Below, in pieces: positions 42,977 to 51,567 of a stretch of DNA of 64,000 bases. The position numbers and the translations under genes are program-made. The stretch comes from Bacillota bacterium. GTDB lineage: Bacteria > Bacillota > JADQBR01. Within the stretch, counting starts at the first letter, position 1. Every line of letters starts with the position of its first letter. The notes under the pieces were generated by a model. It ran no database searches. It had not been told where the DNA came from and worked only from the letters and a program-made list of their open reading frames with translations. The stretch covers positions 1 through 64,000 of the forward strand of contig JADQBR010000053.1 of the NCBI GenBank assembly GCA_016278515.1, written 5' to 3'.

Positions 42977-44386
42977 ATGCTGTACGATTTAAGTTTTTTA
43001 GAGCCAAGCCAAACATGGCCGCCTAAAAGCGAGGGAGAAAGGCTCAAAAAATATGAAGAGAACCGAAAACTGTTCAAGGGTAAGCATAACGAAGTGTTTG
43101 ACGATTGGATCCGGCTATTAAGGGAGGACCAGAAGTCCACATTAGAACTGATCTTAAACTGGCAGAAGAGACTGTCCACCCTTTGGGCCGATTTGCTTGT
43201 TGGAGAACCTCCAGGGGTTACAACTGGGGAAGAAGAAAGTCGAGAACAACAAGCAGTTGACCGGCTGGTTGAAGATACCCAACTGGTTATTGAGAGCTAT
43301 GACGCAGCTATTGATCTTAGTAGATATGGCGACGGAATATTAAAGGTTCGTTATAACAACCGGGCGATTATTGAAGCAATTTCCCCTTCAATCTGGTTCC
43401 CAGTGTTCAGTAGGGATAGCATTAAGCAGTATCGATTCCATGTGCTTGCATGGTCTTTTAAAGTGGGGAAAGAAAAATACCTGAGGGCAGAAATACATGA
43501 GCCTGGGTTGATAACTAATAGGCTCTTTTTAATGGATGGGGATAGCATAAAAAAAGAAGTAGAACTTAAAACAGTCGAAGAATACCGAGAGATGCCCCAG
43601 GTTATTGAAACTGGCACAGAGGAATTTCTAGTGTTTCCTGTGCACAACCTTAAGACTACCGAAGATGGTTTTGGCATGGATGACTATAGCGATATGGACA
43701 GTATTATTCAGGAGCTAGAGGTGAGGATTGCTCAAATCAGCCGCATTCTTGACAAGCATGCTGACCCTAACATGTATGGACCGGCGGATGCACTAGAAGA
43801 GGATCCTGCTAATCCCGGGAAATATACATTCAGGGGCGGAGGCAAGTATTTCCCGGTTGAGCAAGAGGAAGCCACTCCTGGATATGTAGTATGGGAAGGC
43901 CAACTAGAAGCGGCATTTAAGGAGATAGATGTGTTAATGGAGCAACTATATATTCTATCTGAAACATCGGCTGCAGCTTTTGGCCAACTAAAAAGTGGCC
44001 TAGCTGAAAGCGGAACGGCTCTAAGAAGGTTGATGATGACACCACTTGCCAAAGTCAATAGGATACGTTTGCAGTTTGACCCGGCGCTAAAAAAGGTTCT
44101 TAAAACTGCGATGGAACTGGAACGAGAACAAGGGAAGGCTGATGCTGTAGAACTCACAGGTAACATCAATATTGAATGGCATGATGGTTTACCCGACGAT
44201 CCAAAAGAAAACATGGAGATTGACTCCGGGGAATACGAAGCTGGTATCATAAGCTTGGAGACTATTCTACGGCGTCGCGGACTAAGAGGAAAGGCGCTGC
44301 AAGAAGAAATAGCAAGAATACAAGAAGATAGACAAATGAACAATCCCTTATCTCAAGCCCCATTTAGTGGCGATAATACGCCCTGA
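42977..44386 (+). CDS. Portal protein (SPP1 gp6-like)
   Basis: Dodecameric channel at the capsid vertex. The ATG at 42977 gives 469 residues (GTG 42965 is possible). The central region with P-S-I-W-F-P-V-F and K-T-T-E-D-G-F-G-M-D-D-Y-S-D-M, and the helix L-Y-I-L-S-E-T-S-A-A-A-F-G, are typical of this portal group. It follows terminase and precedes the minor head gene, the standard order. Confidence 0.88.
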   Translation: MLYDLSFLEPSQTWPPKSEGERLKKYEENRKLFKGKHNEVFDDWIRLLREDQKSTLELILNWQKRLSTLWADLLVGEPPGVTTGEEESREQQAVDRLVEDTQLVIESYDAAIDLSRYGDGILKVRYNNRAIIEAISPSIWFPVFSRDSIKQYRFHVLAWSFKVGKEKYLRAEIHEPGLITNRLFLMDGDSIKKEVELKTVEEYREMPQVIETGTEEFLVFPVHNLKTTEDGFGMDDYSDMDSIIQELEVRIAQISRILDKHADPNMYGPADALEEDPANPGKYTFRGGGKYFPVEQEEATPGYVVWEGQLEAAFKEIDVLMEQLYILSETSAAAFGQLKSGLAESGTALRRLMMTPLAKVNRIRLQFDPALKKVLKTAMELEREQGKADAVELTGNINIEWHDGLPDDPKENMEIDSGEYEAGIISLETILRRRGLRGKALQEEIARIQEDRQMNNPLSQAPFSGDNTP

Positions 44387-44410
44387 TAATAAGAAATGCG
44401 AGGCGATTGA

Positions 44411-45490
44411 ATGACTGATATTAAAACACCGAGCATACCGGAAGACATTCGTGCTCTTATAAGTGTTTACCGTAAAGCACAAGTGAAGTTAGTAGAAATC
44501 ATTGCTACACAACAAGCTAAAGGTAATGTAACTCAATATAGAATGGCTATTCTTCGCCGGGTTAGTGCAGAGATTGAACTGCTGAATGAAGAAGCAGAAA
44601 AATGGGCTAATGAAGTAATCCCCAAATATTATAATAAAGGAGTTGAGACTGTTAATAACTTAATGGGGGAAGAAGGCATTACCTTATCTGGAGAGTTTGC
44701 TGGACTGCACAAAGATGCCATTAATTTATTGGTGCTAAATACATTGGATGATCTCCGAGGATCACATGAGTTTATTGGTAGAATTGTTCAGGATCAGGTA
44801 AGGGAAGCTGGAATACAGGCAGTTACACAAAAGATATCCACTGGATCTACAGTCAAAGAAATGCAAAAGCAGCTGAGACAAAACTTGATTGACTTGGGAT
44901 TTAAAGGTATCAAGGATAAAAGAGGACGTTATATTGACTTAGATGCATATGCAGGAACAGTTGCCCGCAGCACAACTAGGGAGGCAACAAACAAAGCTAC
45001 AATCAACCAGCTGCAGGGAAATGGATATGACTTGGTGAAAATGAGTGAGCATTTAACTACCTGTCCCATTTGTGCACCTTTGCAAGGGAGAGTATATAGC
45101 ATCAGCGGCAACAGCAATGAGTACCCTCCTCTTTATAAAGCGCACACTGGGATTCATGCAAACATTCACCCGAACTGTAAACATGTGCTAACGCCATATA
45201 TCCCGGAGTTGGCCGATAGTTCGGAAGCGGACAAAGAATTTAGCAACCGGCCGTTTGATATTGACCCTAGAAGTAGGCGACAGAAAGAAGCTTACGAAAA
45301 AGCACAACAGCGGAATAGGGAATTGCGGCGGGATAGAAACCAGTGGCAGAGGTATAGGATGGCAATGCCCGAGGATACTCCTAAGACCTTTGCAGGTTTT
45401 AGAAGGTCTAAGTTGGCTAATAGTGAGAACTTCAAACAATTGGAGAGCAATTATCGCAGCATAATGATTAAGGAAGGAAGGAAAGGCTAG
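44411..45490 (+). CDS. Phage head morphogenesis / minor capsid protein (SPP1 gp7-like)
   Basis: The 359 residues end in the gp7/Mu gpF signature: T-T-R-E-A-T-N-K-A, C-P-I-C-A-P-L-Q-G-R-V-Y ... N-I-H-P-N-C-K-H. The N-terminal half is helical. Such proteins bind portal and are ejected with DNA. Its end overlaps the leftward gene at 45487 by 4 bp. Confidence 0.9.
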   Translation: MTDIKTPSIPEDIRALISVYRKAQVKLVEIIATQQAKGNVTQYRMAILRRVSAEIELLNEEAEKWANEVIPKYYNKGVETVNNLMGEEGITLSGEFAGLHKDAINLLVLNTLDDLRGSHEFIGRIVQDQVREAGIQAVTQKISTGSTVKEMQKQLRQNLIDLGFKGIKDKRGRYIDLDAYAGTVARSTTREATNKATINQLQGNGYDLVKMSEHLTTCPICAPLQGRVYSISGNSNEYPPLYKAHTGIHANIHPNCKHVLTPYIPELADSSEADKEFSNRPFDIDPRSRRQKEAYEKAQQRNRELRRDRNQWQRYRMAMPEDTPKTFAGFRRSKLANSENFKQLESNYRSIMIKEGRKG

Positions 45491-45735
45491 GAACTTTTGC
45501 AACCGACAACATAAACACCGGATAGTTTGGGATAGCAGTATGTGATGGGCATCCCTAAATATTCTTCAGGATATTCATACCAACATTCTCTGTGAAAACG
45601 ATGGCTGGCCTTTCTGCCAAGATAGATGTGACAAGGTTTAAGCCCTTGTTTTTTTAATATCCCTATTTGGTTGTGAATTTCGTTATGAATTGATGCGTAG
45701 ATACCCTTGTTAAAACCTTTGGAATACTTATCCAT
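45487..45735 (-). CDS. Leftward hypothetical protein inserted in the head operon
   Basis: Start at ATG 45735 on the minus strand; 82 residues beginning M-D-K-Y-S-K-G-F-N-K-G-I-Y. Later C-H-I-Y-L-G-R-K-A-S-H-R-F and E-Y-L-G-M-P. No family. A leftward gene within the rightward head operon, next to a headless + strand frame, suggests an inserted moron. Its ribosome binding site (TGGTGA) is weak. Confidence 0.55.
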   Translation of the reverse strand: MDKYSKGFNKGIYASIHNEIHNQIGILKKQGLKPCHIYLGRKASHRFHRECWYEYPEEYLGMPITYCYPKLSGVYVVGCKSS

Positions 45736-45878
45736 ATTATCACCAATGGAACTATTCGCCAAAAACTGAGCATGTTCCTGTTAAAAGCGAGGAAGATATA
45801 GTTGATAGTTTAGCAACTGGTTTTTTGCAGGTTGTTAGAGACAACCCTGAATTAATAAAACTGGCCCAGGAGGCCTAA
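45714..45878 (+). pseudogene. 5'-truncated remnant of a small head-region gene
   Basis: A frame of 54 codons without an ATG, GTG or TTG before its last third encodes W-N-Y-S-P-K-T-E-H-V-P-V-K-S-E-E-D-I-V and D-N-P-E-L-I-K-L-A-Q-E-A before TAA, just upstream of the scaffold ribosome binding site. It reads like a real C-terminus. The start may have been lost when the leftward gene inserted. Confidence 0.4.
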
Positions 45879-45892
45879 GAAGGAGGAGCTAG

Positions 45893-46630
45893 ATGCTCTA
45901 TTATGATTTTTTAAAGAAAAAAAGAACTATGGACCTGCAGATGTTTGCTGAAGACCCACCGCCAGGTGGTGGAGACAGTGGAGGTTATTCTGCGCAATAC
46001 GTCAGTGATCTTCGCGATGAGAATGCCAATTGGCGGAAGAAACTTCGTGCCAAGGAAGAAGAGGCAGAGGGTTTACAGAAAAAGATTGATGACGTCAACA
46101 AGACCAACAAAGAACTGCAGGATCAAAACGATGCTTTCCTGGTGGAAGCTCGTCAGGTTCTTGGGCTTGATGCCAACACGGAATCACAAAAAGTACTTGA
46201 GAAAGTAAAAGAAATTAGCAGTGGTTCAACCGAGACCACCAAAAAGGCCCAGGAGGCCCTTAGAAAGTCAGCGTTTATGACTTCTGCTACTAAGCAGGGA
46301 ATTGATCCTAAAGTGACTGAAGATGCTTACAAGCTAGCTGACTTTAATCATGTAAAAGTGGATCTGGAATCCATGTCAGTGTTCCCGGTGGACAAGGACG
46401 GAAAGCAAGTAACTAAAGAAGATAAGCCGGTTACTGGCCTCGACTCCCTGGTGGAAGAGATGGTCAAAGAAAAGCCTTATTTAGCGGGCAAGAAACAAAC
46501 CCAAATAGGTGGCGGTAGTAATCCGCCAGGTGGGGGAGAAACACCTCCTGAGGATGGCTATGGCAAGCAGTTGGCAGCTAGAAAAGCTGAGCAAGTTAAG
46601 AGTCAAGGTGAAAGTTCATACTTTAAGTAA
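45893..46630 (+). CDS. Phage scaffolding protein
   Basis: The 245 residues begin with a short hydrophilic end. A long coiled coil follows (N-W-R-K-K-L-R-A-K-E-E-E-A-E-G-L-Q-K-K), then Gly/Pro-rich and Lys-rich tails (G-G-G-S-N-P-P-G-G-G-E). This is the DUF4355-type scaffold that sits before decoration and capsid genes. AAGGAGGAG precedes the ATG. It guides capsid assembly and is later lost or cleaved. Confidence 0.85.
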   Translation: MLYYDFLKKKRTMDLQMFAEDPPPGGGDSGGYSAQYVSDLRDENANWRKKLRAKEEEAEGLQKKIDDVNKTNKELQDQNDAFLVEARQVLGLDANTESQKVLEKVKEISSGSTETTKKAQEALRKSAFMTSATKQGIDPKVTEDAYKLADFNHVKVDLESMSVFPVDKDGKQVTKEDKPVTGLDSLVEEMVKEKPYLAGKKQTQIGGGSNPPGGGETPPEDGYGKQLAARKAEQVKSQGESSYFK

Positions 46631-46660
46631 GAAAAAGATTTTCTATAGGGGGAATAAATA

Positions 46661-47380
46661 GTGAAATTCAAATCTACAAGCTATTCCGGAACTGCTGAAA
46701 TTTTAAAGTTTCCCGATCATTATGTAGGAATTGCTGTAACGGTCAGCGATGCCGGTATTGTTGCTAATGCTGATGGAAAGAAAATAGTTTCTAAAGGGAC
46801 CATTGTTGGTGGTGCAAATGCTTCTGTACTGGCTGATGACACTCAGAAAGTCACCGAAAAAAATACTCAGGCTGTAGCGTCAAGTCTAACTATTGATTGT
46901 GCTAATGCTAACGCTGATATTTTAGTAACTGCTAAAGTGACTGGAGCAGACGGTGATGACATCAAAGTTGAATTAAAAGATCCCGCGGGAAATGACCAGG
47001 CGTTGGCAATCAGCATTGTGGGCGACACTATTGTGGCTTCTTTAGCAACTGGTCCAGCTGGAGCTATCACTAGTACGGGCCAAGAGGTAATTAACGCCAT
47101 CAATGCCCACCTGGTAGCGAAGGATTTGGTGGTTGCATCGTTACCGGACGGCCATGATGGAACTGGTGTGGTAGAAGCCAAAGCCGCAGCTAACTTAGCA
47201 AACGGTAGTGACGGTACTGCTAGTGACGCTGAAGGTGTACTGCTAAATGATGTTGATGTTACTGAGGGAGATGCGTCAGGTGCAATGATAATCCAAGGCT
47301 ATATTGCCACAAACAAAATCCCCTCGGCACCTGCTGCGGATGCCGTCGAAGCACTGAAAATGATAGAGTTTATTAAGTAA
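46661..47380 (+). CDS. Head decoration-like protein
   Basis: GTG start; 239 residues. The first 60 and last 40 residues (I-V-S-K-G-T-I-V-G-G ... G-A-M-I-I-Q-G-Y-I) resemble the small head-decoration family. A middle insertion of about 110 residues rich in Ala, Gly, Asp and Thr looks like a beta-rich display domain. It directly precedes the capsid gene. Confidence 0.7.
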   Translation: MKFKSTSYSGTAEILKFPDHYVGIAVTVSDAGIVANADGKKIVSKGTIVGGANASVLADDTQKVTEKNTQAVASSLTIDCANANADILVTAKVTGADGDDIKVELKDPAGNDQALAISIVGDTIVASLATGPAGAITSTGQEVINAINAHLVAKDLVVASLPDGHDGTGVVEAKAAANLANGSDGTASDAEGVLLNDVDVTEGDASGAMIIQGYIATNKIPSAPAADAVEALKMIEFIK

Positions 47381-47406
47381 ATATTTTTTTAGAGGAGGAA
47401 TAAATA

Positions 47407-48462
47407 ATGCCGACTATTTTTGATTTGGTAAATGCACGAGAAATAGCAACTTACTATACAGAGGCACCGACACTTAATGTGCCGTATCTTGGTGCAGAAC
47501 TTTTCCCGCCTGAAAGGCAAATGGGGCTTGACCTTAGCTGGATAAAGGGAAGTCGCGGTGTTCCTGTCGCATTGAAACCGTCTGAATTTGATGCCAAGGC
47601 AACTCTTCGCGATCGGATCGGCGTTGACAAGATCGAAACTGAAATGCCGTTTTTCCGTGAAGCAATGAGAATTGGTGAAAAAGATCGCCAGGAGATTCTA
47701 AAGGTAATGGCTGCATCTAACAGTTCTCTGTTAATGCCATTAATCAATCGTATCTATGATGATGCCGGAAATCTTGTAGCTGGTGCTCAGGTTAATGCTG
47801 AAAGGATGCGCATGCAGTTGTTGTCCACTGGTTTGATTAACATTTCTGCAAACCGTGTCGCTTACACTTACGATTATTTGATGCCTGCTGACCATAAGGA
47901 AACTATTGCGCAGGCTGCTGATAAGTGGTCAGATACTGCAAACTCTACTCCTATTCAGGACATTCAGGGCTGGCAGGATAAAATTGAGGGAGATACTGGT
48001 ACCCGTCCAATTAGAGCAGTTTGTACACGCAAGACATGGAACTATCTACTTGAGAACAAGTCTATTAAGCTTGATTTGAACCCGGCTGGTGGTCAGAATA
48101 TCATTCTGACTGATTCTATGCTGAAACAGTATTTGGTAAGTAAGCTCGGATTGACCGTTGCAGTGTATAACAAGAAATTTGCTGTAGAGGTTGGAGGCGC
48201 ATCTACGCTTTTCTTCCCGGATGACGTATTTAGCCTCATTCCAGACGGTAACCTAGGAAACACCTACTTCGGGACCACTCCGGAAGAAGCAGACCTATTG
48301 AGCGGCGGAACTGACGCCCAGGTAGAGATTGTTAATAACGGAATTGCTGTGACTACCATCAAGGAACCGCATCCTGTGAATATTCAAACCATAGTATCCG
48401 CCATTGCTCTACCAAGTTTCGAGCGTATTGATGAAATCTTTATTGCTACAGTACACAGCTAA
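47407..48462 (+). CDS. Major capsid protein
   Basis: The 351 residues show the HK97-fold order of the major capsid E group: N-arm with I-F-D-L-V-N-A-R-E-I-A, then L-F-P-P-E-R-Q-M-G-L-D-L-S-W-I, the spine helix and the C-terminal axial region (E-P-H-P-V-N-I-Q-T-I-V). GAGGAGG precedes the ATG. A terminator-like hairpin follows, as often after capsid genes, to give high capsid mRNA levels. Confidence 0.92.
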   Translation: MPTIFDLVNAREIATYYTEAPTLNVPYLGAELFPPERQMGLDLSWIKGSRGVPVALKPSEFDAKATLRDRIGVDKIETEMPFFREAMRIGEKDRQEILKVMAASNSSLLMPLINRIYDDAGNLVAGAQVNAERMRMQLLSTGLINISANRVAYTYDYLMPADHKETIAQAADKWSDTANSTPIQDIQGWQDKIEGDTGTRPIRAVCTRKTWNYLLENKSIKLDLNPAGGQNIILTDSMLKQYLVSKLGLTVAVYNKKFAVEVGGASTLFFPDDVFSLIPDGNLGNTYFGTTPEEADLLSGGTDAQVEIVNNGIAVTTIKEPHPVNIQTIVSAIALPSFERIDEIFIATVHS

Positions 48463-48470
48463 AGTCAGTG

Positions 48471-48503
48471 GAGTAGGGGCATCGCCCCCTACTCTATTGT
48501 TTT
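48471..48503 (+). terminator. Terminator after the capsid gene
   Basis: GAGTAGGGGC pairs with GCCCCCTACTC around an ATC loop, followed by TATTGTTTTT. Likely partial, with readthrough into connectors. Confidence 0.75.
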
Positions 48504-48521
48504 TAAAGGAGGGCTAATGTC

Positions 48522-49004
48522 GTGGATACAGATGCTAATGTAAAAGTTAAGCCATTGACACCGGTAAAATATAAAGGGGAACACTATAAAATCGGCCAGG
48601 AGCTGATGATAGACATTGTTGATTATGAATATCACAAGGACCTGTACGAACTAGTTGGATATAACACCTCTGTTTTCAACCAGGAGGGCATGGATGATCT
48701 GAGCGTGTTTAGGAAGCCTTATCTGTTGGAAATTGCTAAAATGCTTCATGTTTTTGGTTACAGCAACATGACCAAAAAGGAATTGACGACTGCTATCGAA
48801 AATAAGTTAGATCAGCCAGAAGTTGCTAGGCAAAGTAAAGGTGGCAATGAAGGAAGCCAGGCTCAAGGCCAGAATCCAACATCAGAAGAACTCGAAAGCC
48901 TAACAGATGAGGAGCTCATGCAGTTGGCCCGTGAAAAAGAAATAGAAGACTACGAAGAAATGAACAGGGAAGAACTGCTTATTCTTTTATCTGAGGAAGA
49001 GTAG
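48522..49004 (+). CDS. Structural-region protein with two SAP/HeH-like motifs
   Basis: GTG start; 160 residues. Two short helix-extended-loop-helix units are visible (K-P-Y-L-L-E-I-A-K-M-L-H ... K-K-E-L-T-T-A-I and E-E-L-M-Q-L-A-R-E ... R-E-E-L-L-I-L-L), with a Gly/Gln linker between them. These resemble SAP or Rho-N units seen in head-tail linker proteins. Role unproven. Confidence 0.65.
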   Translation: MDTDANVKVKPLTPVKYKGEHYKIGQELMIDIVDYEYHKDLYELVGYNTSVFNQEGMDDLSVFRKPYLLEIAKMLHVFGYSNMTKKELTTAIENKLDQPEVARQSKGGNEGSQAQGQNPTSEELESLTDEELMQLAREKEIEDYEEMNREELLILLSEEE

Positions 49005-49013
49005 GTGTAGATT

Positions 49014-49367
49014 ATGCCAACTGTAAACGAAGCAGATGCTTATTTCGCCACTAGATTAAATAGTGATGTATGGGATATTGCAACTGATTCTAATAAGACG
49101 AAGGCTCTTGCGACAGCCGAAAGACAAATAAAGAGCCTAAGGCTGAAATTAAGCTATGACGGAACAAAGATTACTCATGCCATCTATGAGCAGGCCATCT
49201 GGCTGCTTGAAGGCAGCAAGCGCGCAAAACTTCAGCAGGAAGGAGTAAAATCAGCAAGTATGGGCGGTATGAGCGAGACGTTTAAAGGCGGCAAAGATGC
49301 CTTTATCTCTCCCCAAGCTAGGCTCCTTCTTGAAACTGAAATGGTAAAAGCGGTGAATATTACATGA
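49014..49367 (+). CDS. Head-tail connector (DnaT-like / gp15-type adaptor)
   Basis: The 117 residues match the phage adaptor family often labelled DnaT-like: E-A-D-A-Y-F-A-T-R ... A-L-A-T-A-E-R-Q-I ... A-I-Y-E-Q-A-I-W-L-L ... I-S-P-Q-A-R-L-L-L-E. It extends the portal channel. Its stop overlaps the next start (ATGATAG). Confidence 0.8.
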   Translation: MPTVNEADAYFATRLNSDVWDIATDSNKTKALATAERQIKSLRLKLSYDGTKITHAIYEQAIWLLEGSKRAKLQQEGVKSASMGGMSETFKGGKDAFISPQARLLLETEMVKAVNIT

Positions 49368-49660
49368 TAGAAGTATATCTAAATCAAACAGCAGGGTGGA
49401 AACAGAAGACAGGCAGCAATAAATACAATGAACCCCAGCACGCTGATCAAGTTGGTATTCCTGTTAGATGGCAAGGGAAACGTAGGATGGTCAAAAACGA
49501 GCAAGGTGAGGAAGTAGTTAGTGAAGTAAAGGTGTTCACCAAAGACCCAGTATCACTTGGTGACCGTTTGATTTATAACGGCCGAGAATGGCCTGTTGTA
49601 TCAGTGCTAGAAGTAAGAGGGCTAGATGGGGAAATAGAGTACTACGAGGTGGCGTTATAA
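49364..49660 (+). CDS. Head closure / head-tail stopper protein
   Basis: The 98-residue protein is beta-rich: V-R-W-Q-G-K-R-R-M-V ... G-D-R-L-I-Y-N-G-R-E-W-P-V-V-S-V. This matches the SPP1 gp16-like stopper family that plugs the portal after packaging. Its stop overlaps the next start (TAATG). Confidence 0.8.
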   Translation: MIEVYLNQTAGWKQKTGSNKYNEPQHADQVGIPVRWQGKRRMVKNEQGEEVVSEVKVFTKDPVSLGDRLIYNGREWPVVSVLEVRGLDGEIEYYEVAL

Positions 49661-50088
49661 TGGACGTTTCTGTTGAAGTTGAAGGATTGAAGCAATTAGA
49701 GCGTCAGTTTAACAAAAAAGCGGAGAAGTTAGAAAGGGGAAATTCAAAGGCTTTGACTGATGTGGTGCTTGACTTAGCAGGGGAATCAATCAGGAAAGCC
49801 CCGGTAGACCTAGGCGATTTAAGGGGTTCTGGCCAAGCTGCAATTGAAGGTCAAGTGATAGCTAAAGGAAACAAAGATGGAAACTTGACTATGTCTGGGA
49901 TAGCCCCTAAAAATGCTCAATCAGGCAGTGTAGAGTTTACTGCGCCATATGCACGAATTCAGCATGAAAGGCTAGACTTTAAACACCCCCAAGGCGGCGA
50001 GGCGAAATATCTTGAAAATCCATTTCGAAAAAACAGCAAAAAGTATATTGATCATATTGCTGATGCTGCAAAAAAATCAATTGAGTAG
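49660..50088 (+). CDS. Neck protein, HK97 gp10-like
   Basis: Start at ATG 49660; 142 residues. The pattern L-K-Q-L-E-R-Q-F ... A-P-V-D-L-G-D-L-R-G-S ... A-P-Y-A-R-I-Q-H-E-R ... A-K-Y-L-E-N-P-F is that of HK97-gp10-type tail-joining proteins. It sits in the usual place between stopper and tail terminator. Confidence 0.88.
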   Translation: MDVSVEVEGLKQLERQFNKKAEKLERGNSKALTDVVLDLAGESIRKAPVDLGDLRGSGQAAIEGQVIAKGNKDGNLTMSGIAPKNAQSGSVEFTAPYARIQHERLDFKHPQGGEAKYLENPFRKNSKKYIDHIADAAKKSIE

Positions 50089-50097
50089 GTGTTTATT

Positions 50098-50481
50098 ATG
50101 CTGCTAGACGATTTAGGTGATTATCTTGAGACTCAAAGCTTAGGGGTTGTAAATACAGATATTTTCTTGGGAAATCAGCCAGATAAGCCTGACAATTGCG
50201 TTACTTTATTTGAATATTCGGGTGATCCGCCTGATCACTCGCGGGACTCACGCATTGACAGACCTGGGCTTCAGGTTATTGCTAGAAATACAAGTTATGT
50301 AGATGGAAGGCAAAAACTACAGCAAATTCAAAACCTAATAGATGGGCTAAACGGAGTGACTATCAATGGAACACGTTATATATCAATATTTGCGAATCAA
50401 AGCCCAATGCCTTTGGGTAAAGACGAATCTGGACGCATGGAATGGAGTCAAAACTATTCTGTTAGGGTAGATGCGTTATAG
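50098..50481 (+). CDS. Tail terminator (minor capsid / gp17-like)
   Basis: Start at ATG 50098; 127 residues. The pattern G-D-Y-L-E-T-Q-S-L-G ... L-F-E-Y-S-G-D-P-P ... R-P-G-L-Q-V-I-A-R ... I-S-I-F-A-N-Q-S-P-M-P matches the phage minor capsid or tail terminator group (gp17-like). It probably caps the tail tube and joins it to the neck. Confidence 0.8.
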   Translation: MLLDDLGDYLETQSLGVVNTDIFLGNQPDKPDNCVTLFEYSGDPPDHSRDSRIDRPGLQVIARNTSYVDGRQKLQQIQNLIDGLNGVTINGTRYISIFANQSPMPLGKDESGRMEWSQNYSVRVDAL

Positions 50482-50494
50482 GAGGCTTCGGATC

Positions 50495-50722
50495 ATGGTC
50501 AAAAAAACCGATAGGAAAACCGATGGGGATAAGTATTATGCGGTCGGGAAATGGCGGGGACTAAAAAAATATAGCTGCAATCTATGTCCTTTCGATACAC
50601 TTAGTGAAACAGAGATAGAGCTGCATATCAAAAATGTTCACACGCCAAAGCCCGAACGAAAACCCATTACGGTACCAATATTAGATAGGTATGGAAACTT
50701 GGTCAACGAACGGGAGGTGTAA
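50495..50722 (+). CDS. C2H2-type zinc-finger phage protein
   Basis: Start at ATG 50495 with GGAGG 9 nt upstream; 75 residues. A classical C2H2 arrangement is visible: C-N-L-C, twelve residues, then H, four residues and H (E-L-H-I-K-N-V-H). A proline-rich tail follows. Unusual within a neck-tail gene cluster; it may bind DNA or another structural protein. Confidence 0.65.
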   Translation: MVKKTDRKTDGDKYYAVGKWRGLKKYSCNLCPFDTLSETEIELHIKNVHTPKPERKPITVPILDRYGNLVNEREV

Positions 50723-50725
50723 TAA

Positions 50726-51076
50726 TTGGCGAGGACAAACCTTACCAAGACAAACGCGCCTGGTAGATACGCAACAACAGGTGCTAACCTAACTCTTGCA
50801 AATGGCGACGTAGTTAACGGAAACCAGTTTAAATCTACCGGGAAAGAACTGTTAGTAGCAAGAAATACTGATGGCGTAACGCCATACTATCTGAGTGTTA
50901 CGAGTGCTGCAGATCCTTACGGACGGACCGGAGACATCAGCCAGCATGACTTAGCACCTGGGGAAACCCATGTATTCGGGCCCTTTCCTGTTCAAGGATG
51001 GCAGCAGTCGGACGGCAATATCTATGTAAACGCAGAGAATGCGGCTATTGAGTTGGCAGTAGTAGTGCTGCCTTAA
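50726..51076 (+). CDS. Small structural protein, unknown
   Basis: TTG start with GGGAGGTG; 116 residues, beta-rich, Thr/Asn/Gly-rich (T-T-G-A-N-L-T-L-A-N-G-D-V-V-N-G). It has the segment L-A-P-G-E-T-H-V-F-G-P-F-P, which is found in phage and bacterial beta-sandwich proteins. Placed between tail terminator and tail tube genes, so probably a virion protein. Confidence 0.6.
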   Translation: MARTNLTKTNAPGRYATTGANLTLANGDVVNGNQFKSTGKELLVARNTDGVTPYYLSVTSAADPYGRTGDISQHDLAPGETHVFGPFPVQGWQQSDGNIYVNAENAAIELAVVVLP

Positions 51077-51105
51077 TTTTTGATCCTAAATAAGGAGGAA
51101 TGACA

Positions 51106-51537
51106 ATGTCTGAAGCTATAAGTGCATTTGGAACCTTGCTAAAAATTGGTGATGGTGGGGGCCCAGAAAGCTTTACTGCAATAGCAGAGGTAAAAGATAT
51201 AAGCGGCCCGAGGCTTAGCCTTGATACTGAAGATGTAACCAGCCATAGTTCACCAGGTAGCTGGGAAGAGCACATTGGAACTGTTCTTAGATCCGGAGAG
51301 GTTACTTTTGAGGTTAACTATTTACCTACGCACGCAACACATAACGCCAGCACGGGATTGATAGCTGATATGGTTAATAAGACTAAGAGAAACTTCCAAT
51401 TGGTATTTCCTGACGCTGGTAACACAACATGGGGTTTAGCTGCCTTAGTTACAGGGTTTGAACCGTCAGAGCCGGTTCAGGGTGTGCTGGGCGCATCTAT
51501 TACCTTAAAAATAACTGGGCAGCCGTCACTAGTATAA
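51106..51537 (+). CDS. Major tail tube protein
   Basis: I chose the ATG at 51106 because the one at 51100 touches the AGGAGG ribosome binding site; 143 residues. The tail tube pattern is clear: A-E-V-K-D-I-S-G-P, D-T-E-D-V-T-S-H, G-E-V-T-F-E-V-N-Y and a C-terminal L-K-I-T-G-Q-P. It polymerises around the tape measure. Confidence 0.9.
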   Translation: MSEAISAFGTLLKIGDGGGPESFTAIAEVKDISGPRLSLDTEDVTSHSSPGSWEEHIGTVLRSGEVTFEVNYLPTHATHNASTGLIADMVNKTKRNFQLVFPDAGNTTWGLAALVTGFEPSEPVQGVLGASITLKITGQPSLV

Positions 51538-51567
51538 GAAAGCAATTAACTGGAGGGGCTAAAAGAG

